The notes: a model not told the origin generated them from the letters alone. DNA of 64,000 nt from Desertivirga xinjiangensis (GCF_024436435.1 NZ_JAFMZP010000001.1:434001-498000); one strand, 5' to 3'. Positions 1-8,572 are shown, counted from the first letter of the stretch. Program-made: numbers and translations.

Positions 1-889
1 TGCCGGCTAACCTGGGGGCACCAAGAACCTGAAATGGAAAATAGGTTCCCCGTCCCTGACTGATGATCGTTCCCTCAAACAGGCATAGAGAGGGGTAGAG
101 CAATATTGATTGCTGTGTGTTTAGGTTCGGTGAAGGTTTGACCGGTAAAGTATAAGGCATTGAATGTTTGTAATCAAGCATCTTGACGATTTTAGTTTTA
201 CATCTGACCTTGTTTTTTAACCATCCCTCTCCATTGATCATTTGCGCATACTCGGCTATTGTCATTCCATGAACAATGGGAATAGGGTGCATGCCTATAA
301 AAGATTTATGTTTTGCCTCAAGTACCGGTCCGTCAACGTAAGGGTTTGGATTAGGACGGTCGAGGATCAGCATTTCAATACCACTTTCAGCACAAGCTTC
401 CATAACATAATGTAAAGTTGAGATGTAAGTGTAAAACCGCGCTCCAACATCTTGAATGTCAAATACTACCAGATCGACGTTTTGTAAATCTTCTTTTGAC
501 GGTTTGTAGTTAGAGCCATATAAAGAAACTACTCTTATGCCTGTTTTCGGGTCGATGTTGCTGTGAACTTTGGCTCCAGCACTTGCCTGACCTCTGAAAC
601 CATGTTCCGGACCAAATACTTTTGTGATATTAACACCTAATTTCTTTAAACTGTCTACGCTTAACTTATTGCCAATTATAGAGGTTTGGTTGACAACCAT
701 TCCCACTTTTTTGTCCTTCAGGTAACCGAGGTATTGTTCGGTTTGGTCGGCACCGGTTTTAAATCCCGCCTTTGGAGCTATTTCGGCTGTCGTTACAGTT
801 TTGGCAGGCATTGTTATTGATTTGTTGCAAGAGCTGCAGCTAAAACCACTAAGCAGAGGAAACAATAGGGTTATTAAATACTTATTCAT
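1..889 (-). CDS. namZ: NamZ/DUF1343-type exo-beta-N-acetylmuramidase (3' end outside window)
   Basis: The reverse frame is open from an ATG ending at 889 to the left window edge, so the C-terminal part is missing (about 296 codons visible). The N-terminus is a lipoprotein-type signal with Cys18 or Cys21 as possible lipid site. The motif FGPEHGFRG at residues 92-100 is the hallmark of the DUF1343/YbbC family, in which NamZ removes N-acetylmuramic acid from the non-reducing end of peptidoglycan fragments; the Glu of this motif is the expected catalytic residue. A later segment reading GRGTYFPFQVLGAP is also typical. Likely role: cell-wall recycling in the periplasm. It is divergent from the FtsX-like gene, with a 73-base shared promoter region. 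Family assignment is strong; exact substrate is inferred from the family. Confidence 0.88.
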   Translation of the reverse strand, partial: MNKYLITLLFPLLSGFSCSSCNKSITMPAKTVTTAEIAPKAGFKTGADQTEQYLGYLKDKKVGMVVNQTSIIGNKLSVDSLKKLGVNITKVFGPEHGFRGQASAGAKVHSNIDPKTGIRVVSLYGSNYKPSKEDLQNVDLVVFDIQDVGARFYTYISTLHYVMEACAESGIEMLILDRPNPNPYVDGPVLEAKHKSFIGMHPIPIVHGMTIAEYAQMINGEGWLKNKVRCKTKIVKMLDYKHSMPYTLPVKPSPNLNTQQSILLYPSLCLFEGTIISQGRGTYFPFQVLGAPRLAG

Positions 890-962
890 AGAATGTGCTT
901 AATTACGTTTTGATCAACCGGCGGAATTTTTTGCATATTTGTTAACACAAATTTAGACGCAC

Positions 963-2183
963 TTGAATCTGCCAGCTTTTATAGCCAAGAGAATTACTTT
1001 TAATTCCAAACGAACATTTTCGAAATTGAGTGTTCGTATTGCAATAATAGGAATAATGTTGAGTCTGGCAGTAATGATTCTCGCATTAGCTGTTGTTAGA
1101 GGCTTTAAAACCGAGATCAGAGAAAAGGTAAGAGGCTTCTCCGGAGATGTTATATTGATGAAATATGACTTAAATTCCTCATATGATAATTCCCCCTTCA
1201 GAATTAGCAAAGATACCTTGGAACTACTGAGCTCTTTACCTGGAATAAGTCACGCACAACCATACGCAACAAAAACCGGCATCATTAACACCAACGATGA
1301 AGTAGAAGGCGTGGTAATGAAGGGTGTTGACAAAAATTACGATTGGGCTTATTTCCAGAACATACTGGTCGCGGGAAAGGTTATTGATTTTTCTGATTCG
1401 GTTAAGGCAACAAAACAAATACTCATTTCAAGGTTTTTAGCCGACCGCTTAAAACTGAAGGTGGGCGACGATTTTCTCATGTACTTTATTCAGCAATCCT
1501 TGCTAAAAAGAAAATTTGAGATTGTGGGGATTTATAACCTAGGTGTAGAAGAAGTAGATAAGACCTTTATTATTGGCGATATTTCCGTGATAAGAAGGCT
1601 AAATAAGTGGCAGCCTGACCAGGTTGGTGGTTATGAACTTCGGGTTAAGGATTTTAACAAGCTTGAGGCCGTCACCGCAGAGGTGAATAACAATATGGCT
1701 GTAGCTATTAGAACTTACTCTGTTAAAGAGTGGCATCCTGCCATTTTTCAATGGCTTTCCCTGCTGGATGTAAACACTGAGGTGATCCTGGTGCTGATGA
1801 TGGCAGTAGCTGTTATCAATATGATCTCTGCCTTGCTGATAATTATACTTGAACGTACCAATATGATTGGTATTCTAAAGGCTCTTGGCAGCAGTAATTG
1901 GGATATTCAAAAGATATTCTTAAATAATGCCGCCTACCTTATTGGCCTTGGCTTATTATTAGGCAATCTAGTTGGAATCGGCCTTGGTTTGTTACAGGTA
2001 CATACGCAGTTCTTTCAGCTCGATCAGGCGTCGTATTATATGTCCTTTGTTCCTGTAGAGCTTAGCGTATCTGAAATTATTTTTTTAAACATAGGAACAC
2101 TATCGGTTTGCCTTATGGTATTGTTTATTCCTTCTATGCTGGTAACACGGATCTCACCAGTGAAAACAATAACCTTTAAATAA
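963..2183 (+). CDS. FtsX-like ABC transporter permease (LolC/LolE-like)
   Basis: A 406-residue inner-membrane protein with the MacB/FtsX layout: one membrane helix at about residues 22-46, a large periplasmic domain, then three helices near 270-300, 320-345 and 375-400. The segment ILKALGSSNWDIQKIF lies in the cytoplasmic loop after the second helix and is the usual FtsX-domain signature. In Bacteroidota such proteins are commonly annotated as lipoprotein-releasing permeases, but no ATPase gene is adjacent, so the partner must be encoded elsewhere or the function may differ. The start is a TTG codon at 963; no ATG lies nearby in frame before the first helix. It converges with the small lipoprotein gene downstream. 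Confidence 0.85.
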   Translation: MNLPAFIAKRITFNSKRTFSKLSVRIAIIGIMLSLAVMILALAVVRGFKTEIREKVRGFSGDVILMKYDLNSSYDNSPFRISKDTLELLSSLPGISHAQPYATKTGIINTNDEVEGVVMKGVDKNYDWAYFQNILVAGKVIDFSDSVKATKQILISRFLADRLKLKVGDDFLMYFIQQSLLKRKFEIVGIYNLGVEEVDKTFIIGDISVIRRLNKWQPDQVGGYELRVKDFNKLEAVTAEVNNNMAVAIRTYSVKEWHPAIFQWLSLLDVNTEVILVLMMAVAVINMISALLIIILERTNMIGILKALGSSNWDIQKIFLNNAAYLIGLGLLLGNLVGIGLGLLQVHTQFFQLDQASYYMSFVPVELSVSEIIFLNIGTLSVCLMVLFIPSMLVTRISPVKTITFK

Positions 2184-2235
2184 TGATATTAAGTAATCTG
2201 CAACGGGTAGTTCAACTTATAACTTACAAACCAAA

Positions 2236-2673
2236 CTAAAAATCTTCCCTGCTTACAATAAATTCGGCAACTTTTTCTGTGCCGGCATTTTCACCAGGCT
2301 TTGGGTTCACATTGATCAGGCGGATCTGGTAGATCATTTTTCCCATAACAACAAATACCTCGTCCTTGTTATTGCTTTCTGTATCTCCGATGCTAAGAAT
2401 TGATTCGCTCCAGGAGTGATTTATATTTGATATTTTTATTTTGACAATACAGTTACCCGGATCATCGCAGTTGGTTGCAGCCGGGCATCTTGAATCAAGA
2501 ACGGATATTAGTTCAACAGTAATAGCCGCTTCAGTGTCTTTGACAAGGATTTTTTCAGTCGCTTTAGCAAATGCAGGCATATTAAAAGAATATTCTTTTA
2601 ATCCCGCTGTATCTTCCTTTTTACAGGATAATGTAAGTATCCCTAAAAAGAATACACAAATAATAGACTTCAT
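2236..2673 (-). CDS. Small predicted lipoprotein, function unknown
   Basis: A 145-residue product that begins with a short signal peptide ending LTLSCKKED, with Cys17 as the expected lipidation site. The rest is mainly beta-strand-like with two further cysteines in CPAATNCDDPGNC (about residues 63-75), which could form disulfides in the periplasm. I do not recognise the family. It sits alone between two oppositely oriented neighbours and may be transcribed from its own promoter in the 2674-2827 gap. The reading frame is credible because signal peptide and lipobox are intact; a shadow frame on the other strand lacks any such feature. Confidence 0.75.
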   Translation of the reverse strand: MKSIICVFFLGILTLSCKKEDTAGLKEYSFNMPAFAKATEKILVKDTEAAITVELISVLDSRCPAATNCDDPGNCIVKIKISNINHSWSESILSIGDTESNNKDEVFVVMGKMIYQIRLINVNPKPGENAGTEKVAEFIVSREDF

Positions 2674-2827
2674 GAACTCAGGTTCTGGTTATTAAAAATG
2701 AAGGCCAACTTGGTCCGACATATTAATGCTTTGGAAAAACCGTCATGGCAGATGTTTATTCACAAAAGCAAAAGCAATATTAGTGATTTTTGAACAGAAA
2801 CTGTTTTACAAACGAGCCAGTTTTGAT

Positions 2828-4207
2828 TTACATTCCAAAATTCAGTTTAAGGTTCATGCCTGCAGCTCCAAAGCGCAGATCCCTGGCGCCTTGTCCTCCA
2901 AGAGGGTATTTGACAAACGGCTCAAAAGAAAGCCGGCTTTGTTTTCCTACCGGATGGCCGAATCCAATAGAAACATTGAGTATTCTGGCCAGGTCAAAGT
3001 TCTGGAATTTTGAAGTAGCATTATTATCTTCCTGAGTAGAAGTGGTTGAACCTGCCCCTCTGTTTAACTCATACGAGTAAGAATAAGATTCCTCAATAAA
3101 GAAGTTTGAGCTTAAACCAGCACTGACATAGAGTTCGTTTTGGCTTTGCAAAACGGTGTATTTAAGGTTTACCGGGATATCGAGGCCTAAAAGCGAAGCA
3201 TTGTAATTGTTTATATTATATGTGGTTTGAATAGCAGGTACCATGCTGGCCATTTCTGACTTCAAAGTGGTATTTGCATCGTCAAACGAAGCAGCAACAG
3301 ATTTAAAATCAGCAGCCGCGCTTTGCGGAATTGCGTCGCTATATTTAAGTGTGTTTTGAGCAAGGGATATGCCGGTTGAAATCTTAAGTCTCTTGGAAAT
3401 GCTAATTTCAGAAGAAAGTCCAACTCCTGTATTCATTCCGGATTCGCTTCCATCAGAGTAGTTAAAATAACTGCCTGCAAAAATACCTATTGTTAGTTGC
3501 CTGGATTTCTTTGATTCTTTTTTAGGCGCATCCGGTGTTTGTTCAATTGAGGCAAGTGCCGAGGCCTGCGAATTATTCCTTTGCATAAGCATATCGGCCA
3601 CAACGGCCCTCTCAAGGGCATTGCTGCTACTCTCATTTATTACTGTTGCAGCAGGCTTTTCTTGTTCTGAAGTTACAGATACCACGCGTTGTTCTTCCTG
3701 AAACGCGAGAGAACTGGCCAGCTCCTTGAATTTTGCTGAACTGCTGTCTGATACAGCGTTCGGTTCGGGTGTTGTAAATGCTGGCTGTTGATGTATATCT
3801 TCCCCTGAAATAGTATGGTACCGGGCTTTAGCTGTACCGTTATGTCTGGCCCTGCTAATTAAAGCAGCTTCAGTGCCAGCTGCATTGAGCTCTTTTAAGG
3901 GCCTTGTATCCGGATAGTCGGAAGGTACTGCTTTCTGTACCATTTCTGATTCGGTATGTGGTTTCAGATTCTTGCCAGTAAGATAAACCTTTTCAGAATC
4001 TCTCCAATAGTAAGCAAAAGTTCCTAGGGTTATTAATAACACTGCGGCAGCCGACTGCCACCACCAAATTGGTATAGCGCGTCGCTTCTCCTCTCCCGGA
4101 AATCTCTTTCTTAGTTCGGTCCAGCCATAGTCGGCAGTGTCATCTTCGAAATTCTCGAACACGTCCTTTATTCTACCACTAAGCTTATCATCAAACTGAT
4201 CGTACAT
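2828..4207 (-). CDS. Membrane-anchored protein with C-terminal outer-membrane beta-barrel-like domain (possible anti-sigma function)
   Basis: A 459-residue protein with an unusual order. Residues 1-46 are charged and lack a signal peptide, residues about 48-66 form a single membrane helix (QSAAAVLLITLGTFAYYW), residues 67-235 are a low-complexity Ser/Ala/Glu-rich linker, and residues about 235-459 are alternating-strand sequence typical of PorT-like outer-membrane barrels. The gene overlaps the upstream ECF sigma gene by 17 bases, so the two are translationally coupled; this is the position normally held by an anti-sigma factor. A plausible reading is that the N-terminus sits in the cytoplasm and binds the sigma factor while the linker crosses the periplasm. 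That is inference; no sigma-binding motif was recognised. The C-terminal residue is Met, not the usual aromatic. Confidence 0.8.
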   Translation of the reverse strand: MYDQFDDKLSGRIKDVFENFEDDTADYGWTELRKRFPGEEKRRAIPIWWWQSAAAVLLITLGTFAYYWRDSEKVYLTGKNLKPHTESEMVQKAVPSDYPDTRPLKELNAAGTEAALISRARHNGTAKARYHTISGEDIHQQPAFTTPEPNAVSDSSSAKFKELASSLAFQEEQRVVSVTSEQEKPAATVINESSSNALERAVVADMLMQRNNSQASALASIEQTPDAPKKESKKSRQLTIGIFAGSYFNYSDGSESGMNTGVGLSSEISISKRLKISTGISLAQNTLKYSDAIPQSAAADFKSVAASFDDANTTLKSEMASMVPAIQTTYNINNYNASLLGLDIPVNLKYTVLQSQNELYVSAGLSSNFFIEESYSYSYELNRGAGSTTSTQEDNNATSKFQNFDLARILNVSIGFGHPVGKQSRLSFEPFVKYPLGGQGARDLRFGAAGMNLKLNFGM

Positions 4208-4757
4208 AGCTTATATCCTCTTGTTGGTTCAAGTATTTTCTCAATTTTTCTTTTGCGCGGCTAAGGTATACGCGCGAAGTACTTACCGGAATGGCCAGCA
4301 TTTCAGCAATTTCGTCATGGCTGTAACCATCAATTTCATAAAGGTTGAATACCATGCGGTGTATTTCCGGTAATTTGTCAAGCAGCTTTAATATATCTTT
4401 TGCTGACAAATGATCTACGGCTTCGGCAGGCTTACCTACATAAACTGCTTCTTCAATATCTACATTGTTCTGATACTTTAAATTCTTTCTTTGCTGGTCT
4501 ATCGCTGTATTGACCACAATTCTACGCAACCACGCCCGGAAAGGCTGGTTATCTTTATAAAACTGGATAGCTTTAAATACCTTGATGAAAGAGTCATTCA
4601 CTACTTCCAGAACATCGTCTTTGTCCGACAGGTATCGCATACCTACCCCCATAGCGTATCCATAGAAATGCTTATATAGCTTTTCCTGAGCCTTTAAATC
4701 GCCGGATTTGCATTTCTGAACCAATTCTGTTTCAGAAAGGGGAGGCTTCTTAAACAT
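4191..4757 (-). CDS. ECF RNA polymerase sigma factor
   Basis: A 188-residue sigma-70 family protein. Region 2 is seen around residues 40-70 (VLEVVNDSFIKVFKAI), and region 4 around 130-180 with the helix-turn-helix segment YSHDEIAEMLAIPVSTSRVY. There is no region 1 or 3, which places it in the extracytoplasmic-function group. Its 3' end overlaps the membrane-anchored barrel gene by 17 bases, so the two form an operon and the downstream product is the obvious candidate regulator. Targets cannot be read from the sequence. The start ATG at 4757 is preceded by an A/T-rich stretch. Confidence 0.93.
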   Translation of the reverse strand: MFKKPPLSETELVQKCKSGDLKAQEKLYKHFYGYAMGVGMRYLSDKDDVLEVVNDSFIKVFKAIQFYKDNQPFRAWLRRIVVNTAIDQQRKNLKYQNNVDIEEAVYVGKPAEAVDHLSAKDILKLLDKLPEIHRMVFNLYEIDGYSHDEIAEMLAIPVSTSRVYLSRAKEKLRKYLNQQEDISYVRSV

Positions 4758-4845
4758 TTAAAAATCTATTTTAATTAGAGCTTAGATTTATAATTCTTTT
4801 CTTCTATTACGGAATAACAACCGTTGACGCTACAAAAAACTGCTA

Positions 4846-5652
4846 TTATATTTTTTTTGCTTCATTCCAGTAGATGTCCATCTCGCTCAGGGTCATATCT
4901 TTTAAGTTTTTTCCCTGCGAGGCTGCCTTATTCTCCAGATATTGGAAGCGTTTAATAAACTTTTTATTGGTCTTTTCGAGGGCATCTTCGGGATTGATGT
5001 CAATGAACCGGGCATAATTAATGAGCGAAAACAATAAATCTCCAAATTCACTCTCAGCTCTTTCTTTATCAATAAACCGCTCATCAACGGCGTCGAATTC
5101 TTCTTTGAACTCCCGCATTTCCTCTTCGACTTTTTCCCAGACCTGTTCTTTTTCTTCCCAGTCGAATCCTACGCCCCTGGCCTTTTCCTGTATCCTGGAA
5201 GCCTTAACTAATGCTGGCAGAGACACCGGTACGCCACTTAAAACTGATTTATTTCCTTCCTTGAGTTTTAGTTGTTCCCAATTACGCTTTACATCTTGTT
5301 CGTCATTTACCTCAGTTTCGCCGTAAATATGCGGATGCCGGGAAATTAATTTGTCACAGATCCCATTCAACACATCAGTAATCGTGAAATCATTCGTTTC
5401 AGACCCGATCCTGGCGTAAAATACCAGATGTAGCATAATGTCGCCTAATTCCTTTTTAATTTCAGAAGTGTCTCCTTCGAGTATAGCATCCGACAGCTCA
5501 TAGGTTTCCTCAATGGTTAAGTGCCGTAAACTTTCCATGGTCTGTTTTTTATCCCATGGGCATTGCTCTCTTAGTGTATTCATTATAGTAAGAAGACGTT
5601 CAAAAGCGGCACTTGAACTATAAGCCGTATCGGGAGCAATATTTTGTGGCAT
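4846..5652 (-). CDS. mazG: Nucleoside triphosphate pyrophosphohydrolase MazG
   Basis: A 268-residue protein with two MazG repeats. The first carries CPWDKKQTMESLRHLTIEET, the canonical MazG opening, followed by an acidic metal-binding segment EIKKELGDIMLHLVFYARI. The second repeat contains EVEEEMREFKEEF-like and ESEFGDLLFSLINYAR motifs. The enzyme hydrolyses nucleoside triphosphates to monophosphate and pyrophosphate in the cytoplasm and is thought to cleanse abnormal nucleotides. Length and motif order match the full-length two-domain form. It lies 88 bases upstream of the sigma gene in the same direction but is probably a separate transcript. Confidence 0.95.
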   Translation of the reverse strand: MPQNIAPDTAYSSSAAFERLLTIMNTLREQCPWDKKQTMESLRHLTIEETYELSDAILEGDTSEIKKELGDIMLHLVFYARIGSETNDFTITDVLNGICDKLISRHPHIYGETEVNDEQDVKRNWEQLKLKEGNKSVLSGVPVSLPALVKASRIQEKARGVGFDWEEKEQVWEKVEEEMREFKEEFDAVDERFIDKERAESEFGDLLFSLINYARFIDINPEDALEKTNKKFIKRFQYLENKAASQGKNLKDMTLSEMDIYWNEAKKI

Positions 5653-5780
5653 TCTCTAGAAATTTTTGTAAAAATACTGTTTATCTGCTGATTGCTAAAA
5701 TTGACTGCTTAAATGCTAATGTATTAACCGTAGTTCTGCCAAATCTTAAAGAAAGATTAAAAAACAATTAGATAATACAA

Positions 5781-5788
5781 TATATTTG
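5781..5788 (+). promoter_or_regulatory. -7 box TATATTTG upstream of the PAP2_C gene
   Basis: TATATTTG matches the Bacteroidota consensus TAnnTTTG exactly and lies 45 bases before the ATG at 5833. No good TTG -33 element is at the usual spacing, so only the -7 part is supported. Confidence 0.55.
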
Positions 5789-5832
5789 CACCGCCTTAAA
5801 TACAACGTAAAGTTTAGGTTATCTTTTTGTAA

Positions 5833-6489
5833 ATGAGTAACAGCAGAGTTAAAATAATAAGCGCTTCGGTAGGTAGATGGGAACTTGCCTGGCAAGATAC
5901 GCATTTTAAACAAAAGTTTTTATTAGGTGCCGGTCTGTTCGCTACTTTGCTACCGGTCTTCCCGATCTTTTATCAGTTTATACAGTCGCGGAATGGCTAT
6001 GATCAACATGATGCGGTATTGCATCTTTTGCCCGCTATTGACGTATCAATGCCGATATTTATTATCACCTGGATAATGGGGGTACTGACCATTGTCAGGG
6101 CCCTGCAAAAACCTGAAATGTTTATCGTGTTTATGTATGGGTTTATAACCATTAATGTGGTAAGATTTTTCACAATAGGGCTAGTGCCTTTTGATCCGCC
6201 CCATGGGCTGATCCCGATTTCAGATCCTATAAGTAATCTTTTTTACGGTAAAAGTTACGTTACCAAGGATCTTTTCTTTTCCGGACATACAGCAACACAG
6301 TTTCTTTTTTACCTGGTCCTTAATAAAAAGTCCGAAAAAGCTATGGCTTTATTTGGAACGATAGCCATGGGTATTCTGGTGTTGATCCAGCATGTGCATT
6401 TCACCATAGATGTGGTTTGTGCGCCGTTTTTTGCTTACATATGCTATGTAATAGCCAGAAGGTTTGTTAGATCACCGATAAATATATAA
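5833..6489 (+). CDS. PAP2_C / sphingomyelin-synthase-like membrane protein
   Basis: A 218-residue protein with about six hydrophobic helices. It contains SGHT at residues 150-153 and HFTID at 189-193. In sphingomyelin synthases and related PAP2_C enzymes, two His and one Asp in equivalent SGHT and HYTxD motifs form the catalytic triad that moves a phospho-head group from a phospholipid to ceramide. Sphingobacteriaceae make sphingolipids, so a lipid head-group transferase or lipid phosphatase role at the inner membrane is plausible. The specific donor and acceptor cannot be determined. The gene stands alone, with its own -7 box upstream and a strong bidirectional terminator downstream. Confidence 0.8.
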   Translation: MSNSRVKIISASVGRWELAWQDTHFKQKFLLGAGLFATLLPVFPIFYQFIQSRNGYDQHDAVLHLLPAIDVSMPIFIITWIMGVLTIVRALQKPEMFIVFMYGFITINVVRFFTIGLVPFDPPHGLIPISDPISNLFYGKSYVTKDLFFSGHTATQFLFYLVLNKKSEKAMALFGTIAMGILVLIQHVHFTIDVVCAPFFAYICYVIARRFVRSPINI

Positions 6490-6510
6490 ATCGATATATC
6501 ATAGTTCCAT

Positions 6511-6554
6511 ATACGAAAAAAGGCTTCTGCGATAGCAGAAGCCTTTTTTCGTAT
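6511..6554. terminator. Bidirectional intrinsic terminator
   Basis: A perfect inverted repeat: arms of 20 bases around a GATA loop, with GGCTTCTGC/GCAGAAGCC core flanked by A-run and T-run. It serves the PAP2_C gene on the plus strand and could also stop transcription arriving from the transketolase genes on the minus strand. Confidence 0.92.
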
Positions 6555-6606
6555 ATACTGTCCCTAGATGAAAAAGAGCCAATCTCTCGCTGCTCTTGCT
6601 GGCGCG

Positions 6607-6621
6607 CACGCGTGCCGCGTG
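6607..6621. repeat. Palindromic repeat, copy 1 (CACGCG-TGC-CGCGTG)
   Basis: A 6-bp perfect stem with a TGC loop lies in the 3' flank of the transketolase C-terminal gene. The same 15 bases recur at 15451-15465 at the 3' end of the OmpA-like gene, both followed by a near-identical CCAAG. This looks like a dispersed short palindromic repeat rather than a terminator, because there is no T-run. Confidence 0.65.
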
Positions 6622-6648
6622 TTCCAAGCCTTTCCTGGGCAAAGTTTC

Positions 6649-7605
6649 CTATCCTTTTCTAGCAATCACTTTCTGCGCTGCTTTCACAATATGATCCGCA
6701 TCCAGACCATATTTAGTCATCAGTTCGGCAGGTTTTCCGCTTTCACCGAAGGAGTCATTTACCGCAACATATTCCTGAGGAGTAGGATTGTTCTGAGCAA
6801 GTAATTGAGCTATGCTGTCGCCCAAACCACCTAAGCGGTTATGTTCTTCAGCAGTGACTACACAGCGTGTTTTAGCTACCGACTTCAATACCGCCTCTGC
6901 ATCCAGAGGTTTAATGGTGTGGATGTTGATGATCTCTGCATCAATGCCCAGTTCAGCCAGTTTCTCTCCTGCCTGAATAGCTTCCCAAACCAGGTGGCCT
7001 GTTGCAAAAATACTTACATCGGCACCTTCGTTCACCATCCATGCTTTACCTATTTCGAATTTTTGATCAGCATCTGTAAAGATAGGAACCACCGGGCGTC
7101 CAAAACGCAGGTATACCGGACCATGATGTTCGGCAATAGCGATGGTAGCAGCTTTGGTTTGGTTATAATCACAGGGATTGATCACTGTCATACCGGGAAG
7201 CATTTTCATCAAACCGATATCTTCCAGGATCTGGTGGGTTGCGCCGTCCTCTCCCAGGGTTAAACCTGCGTGCGAAGCACAGATCTTTACGTTCTTATCT
7301 GAATAAGCAATAGACTGACGGATTTGATCGTAAACTCGGCCGGTTGAAAAGTTGGCGAAAGTTCCTGTAAAAGGAATTTTTCCGCCGATAGTCATTCCTG
7401 CTGCAATTCCCATCATGTTTGCTTCTGCAATACCGATCTGGAAGAAACGCTCTGGGAACTCCTTGATAAAGGCTTCCATTTTCAGGGAGCCTACCAGGTC
7501 GGCACATAGTGCAACAACTTCAGGATTATTTCTTCCAGCTTCCAGTAAGCCTGCGCCGAATCCTGAACGTGTATCTTTCTTTTCTGTAAAAGTGTATTTC
7601 TTCAT
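6649..7605 (-). CDS. Transketolase, C-terminal (pyrimidine-binding and C-) subunit
   Basis: About 318 residues counted from the ATG at 7605 (product begins MKKYTFTEKKDTRSGFG). An in-frame upstream Met at 7677 would add 24 residues with no family similarity, so the internal start is preferred. The protein carries the TPP-dependent Pyr domain (FQIGIAEANMMGIAAGMTIG, with the glutamate that activates the thiamine ring) and the transketolase C domain. With the adjacent N-terminal subunit it would form the complete enzyme, which exchanges two-carbon ketol units in the pentose phosphate pathway. Splitting of transketolase in two genes is common in Bacteroidota. The subunit genes are 97 bases apart and co-oriented. 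Confidence 0.93.
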   Translation of the reverse strand: MKKYTFTEKKDTRSGFGAGLLEAGRNNPEVVALCADLVGSLKMEAFIKEFPERFFQIGIAEANMMGIAAGMTIGGKIPFTGTFANFSTGRVYDQIRQSIAYSDKNVKICASHAGLTLGEDGATHQILEDIGLMKMLPGMTVINPCDYNQTKAATIAIAEHHGPVYLRFGRPVVPIFTDADQKFEIGKAWMVNEGADVSIFATGHLVWEAIQAGEKLAELGIDAEIINIHTIKPLDAEAVLKSVAKTRCVVTAEEHNRLGGLGDSIAQLLAQNNPTPQEYVAVNDSFGESGKPAELMTKYGLDADHIVKAAQKVIARKG

Positions 7606-7642
7606 TAGAATAATCTGTTTTAGGGATGAAGCTTGCACAAAC

Positions 7643-7660
7643 GTCGGCTTCTGTGCCGAC
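7643..7660. repeat. Hairpin in the transketolase intergenic region
   Basis: GTCGGC, a six-base loop, then GCCGAC make a perfect 6-bp stem between the two transketolase genes. No T-run follows on either strand. It may modulate relative expression or be a repeat remnant; nothing more can be said. Confidence 0.4.
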
Positions 7661-7702
7661 CTCATGCAGGTTTCCATCGTTTTGTTTCTTCAGGATCTGC
7701 GA

Positions 7703-8548
7703 TTAATAATCGGCTAAACTTGACTGCAATTGATCCAATGCCTGTTGTAACTGCTCATCATTCGGAGCAACACCATGCCATTTGTGCGATCCCATCATGA
7801 AATCCACTCCATGCCCCATGTTAGTTTTCATCAGGATCATGATCGGTTTGCCTTGGAAAGCTCTTGATTTCGCTTCTTCCAAAGCAGCAATTATGTTTTG
7901 AAGATCATTGCCATCCGCTTCCATTACGTCCCATCCAAATGCTTCCCATTTAGCACGAAGGTTTCCTAAAGAAAGAACTTTTTCTGTAGGCCCGTCGATC
8001 TGCTGACCGTTGAAGTCGATGGTTGAGATCAGGTTATCTACTTTATTATGCGGAGCATACATGGCAGCTTCCCAGATCTGACCCTCCTGTAATTCTCCAT
8101 CTCCGTGAAGAGAGAATACCAGTGATTTATCGCCGTTAAGCTTTTTAGCCTGTGCAGCACCGATAGCTACCGACATACCTTGTCCTAAAGAACCTGATGC
8201 AATACGAACCCCTGGTAAGCCTTCATGGGTGGTAGGATGCCCCTGTAACCGGGAGTTCAGTTTACGGAAGGTAGCGAGTTCTGCCACATCAAAATATCCT
8301 GAACGGGCAAGTACACTGTAAAATACCGGAGAAATGTGTCCATTGGAGAGAAAGAACAGATCTTCTCCCTTGCCATCCATATTGAACTCAGGTTTGTGGT
8401 TCATAACATGGAAATATAAAGCTACCAGGTAGTCGGTACAGCCCAAAGACCCCCCGGGATGTCCCGACTGGCATTGATGCACCATGCGTACAATATCGCG
8501 GCGAACCTGGGTAGCGATATCCTGTAAGTTATTGATCTCTATGCTCAT
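7703..8548 (-). CDS. Transketolase, N-terminal (TPP-binding) subunit
   Basis: A 281-residue protein covering the thiamine diphosphate-binding domain. The typical GDGELQEGQIWEA motif, around residue 148, holds the Gly-Asp-Gly that binds Mg-diphosphate, and an early HQCQSGHPGGSLG segment provides an active-site His. It is the upstream partner of the C-terminal subunit and both are needed for activity in the pentose phosphate pathway. Length matches split-type N subunits. A -7 box on the minus strand lies 17-24 bases before the ATG. Confidence 0.95.
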   Translation of the reverse strand: MSIEINNLQDIATQVRRDIVRMVHQCQSGHPGGSLGCTDYLVALYFHVMNHKPEFNMDGKGEDLFFLSNGHISPVFYSVLARSGYFDVAELATFRKLNSRLQGHPTTHEGLPGVRIASGSLGQGMSVAIGAAQAKKLNGDKSLVFSLHGDGELQEGQIWEAAMYAPHNKVDNLISTIDFNGQQIDGPTEKVLSLGNLRAKWEAFGWDVMEADGNDLQNIIAALEEAKSRAFQGKPIMILMKTNMGHGVDFMMGSHKWHGVAPNDEQLQQALDQLQSSLADY

Positions 8549-8564
8549 TTTATTGTCAAAGGTC

Positions 8565-8572
8565 CAAAAATA
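8565..8572 (-). promoter_or_regulatory. -7 box TATTTTTG for the transketolase operon
   Basis: Read on the minus strand, TATTTTTG fits TAnnTTTG and predicts a start of transcription about 10 bases before the ATG at 8548. No convincing -33 TTG at 19-20 bases was seen. Confidence 0.45.
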
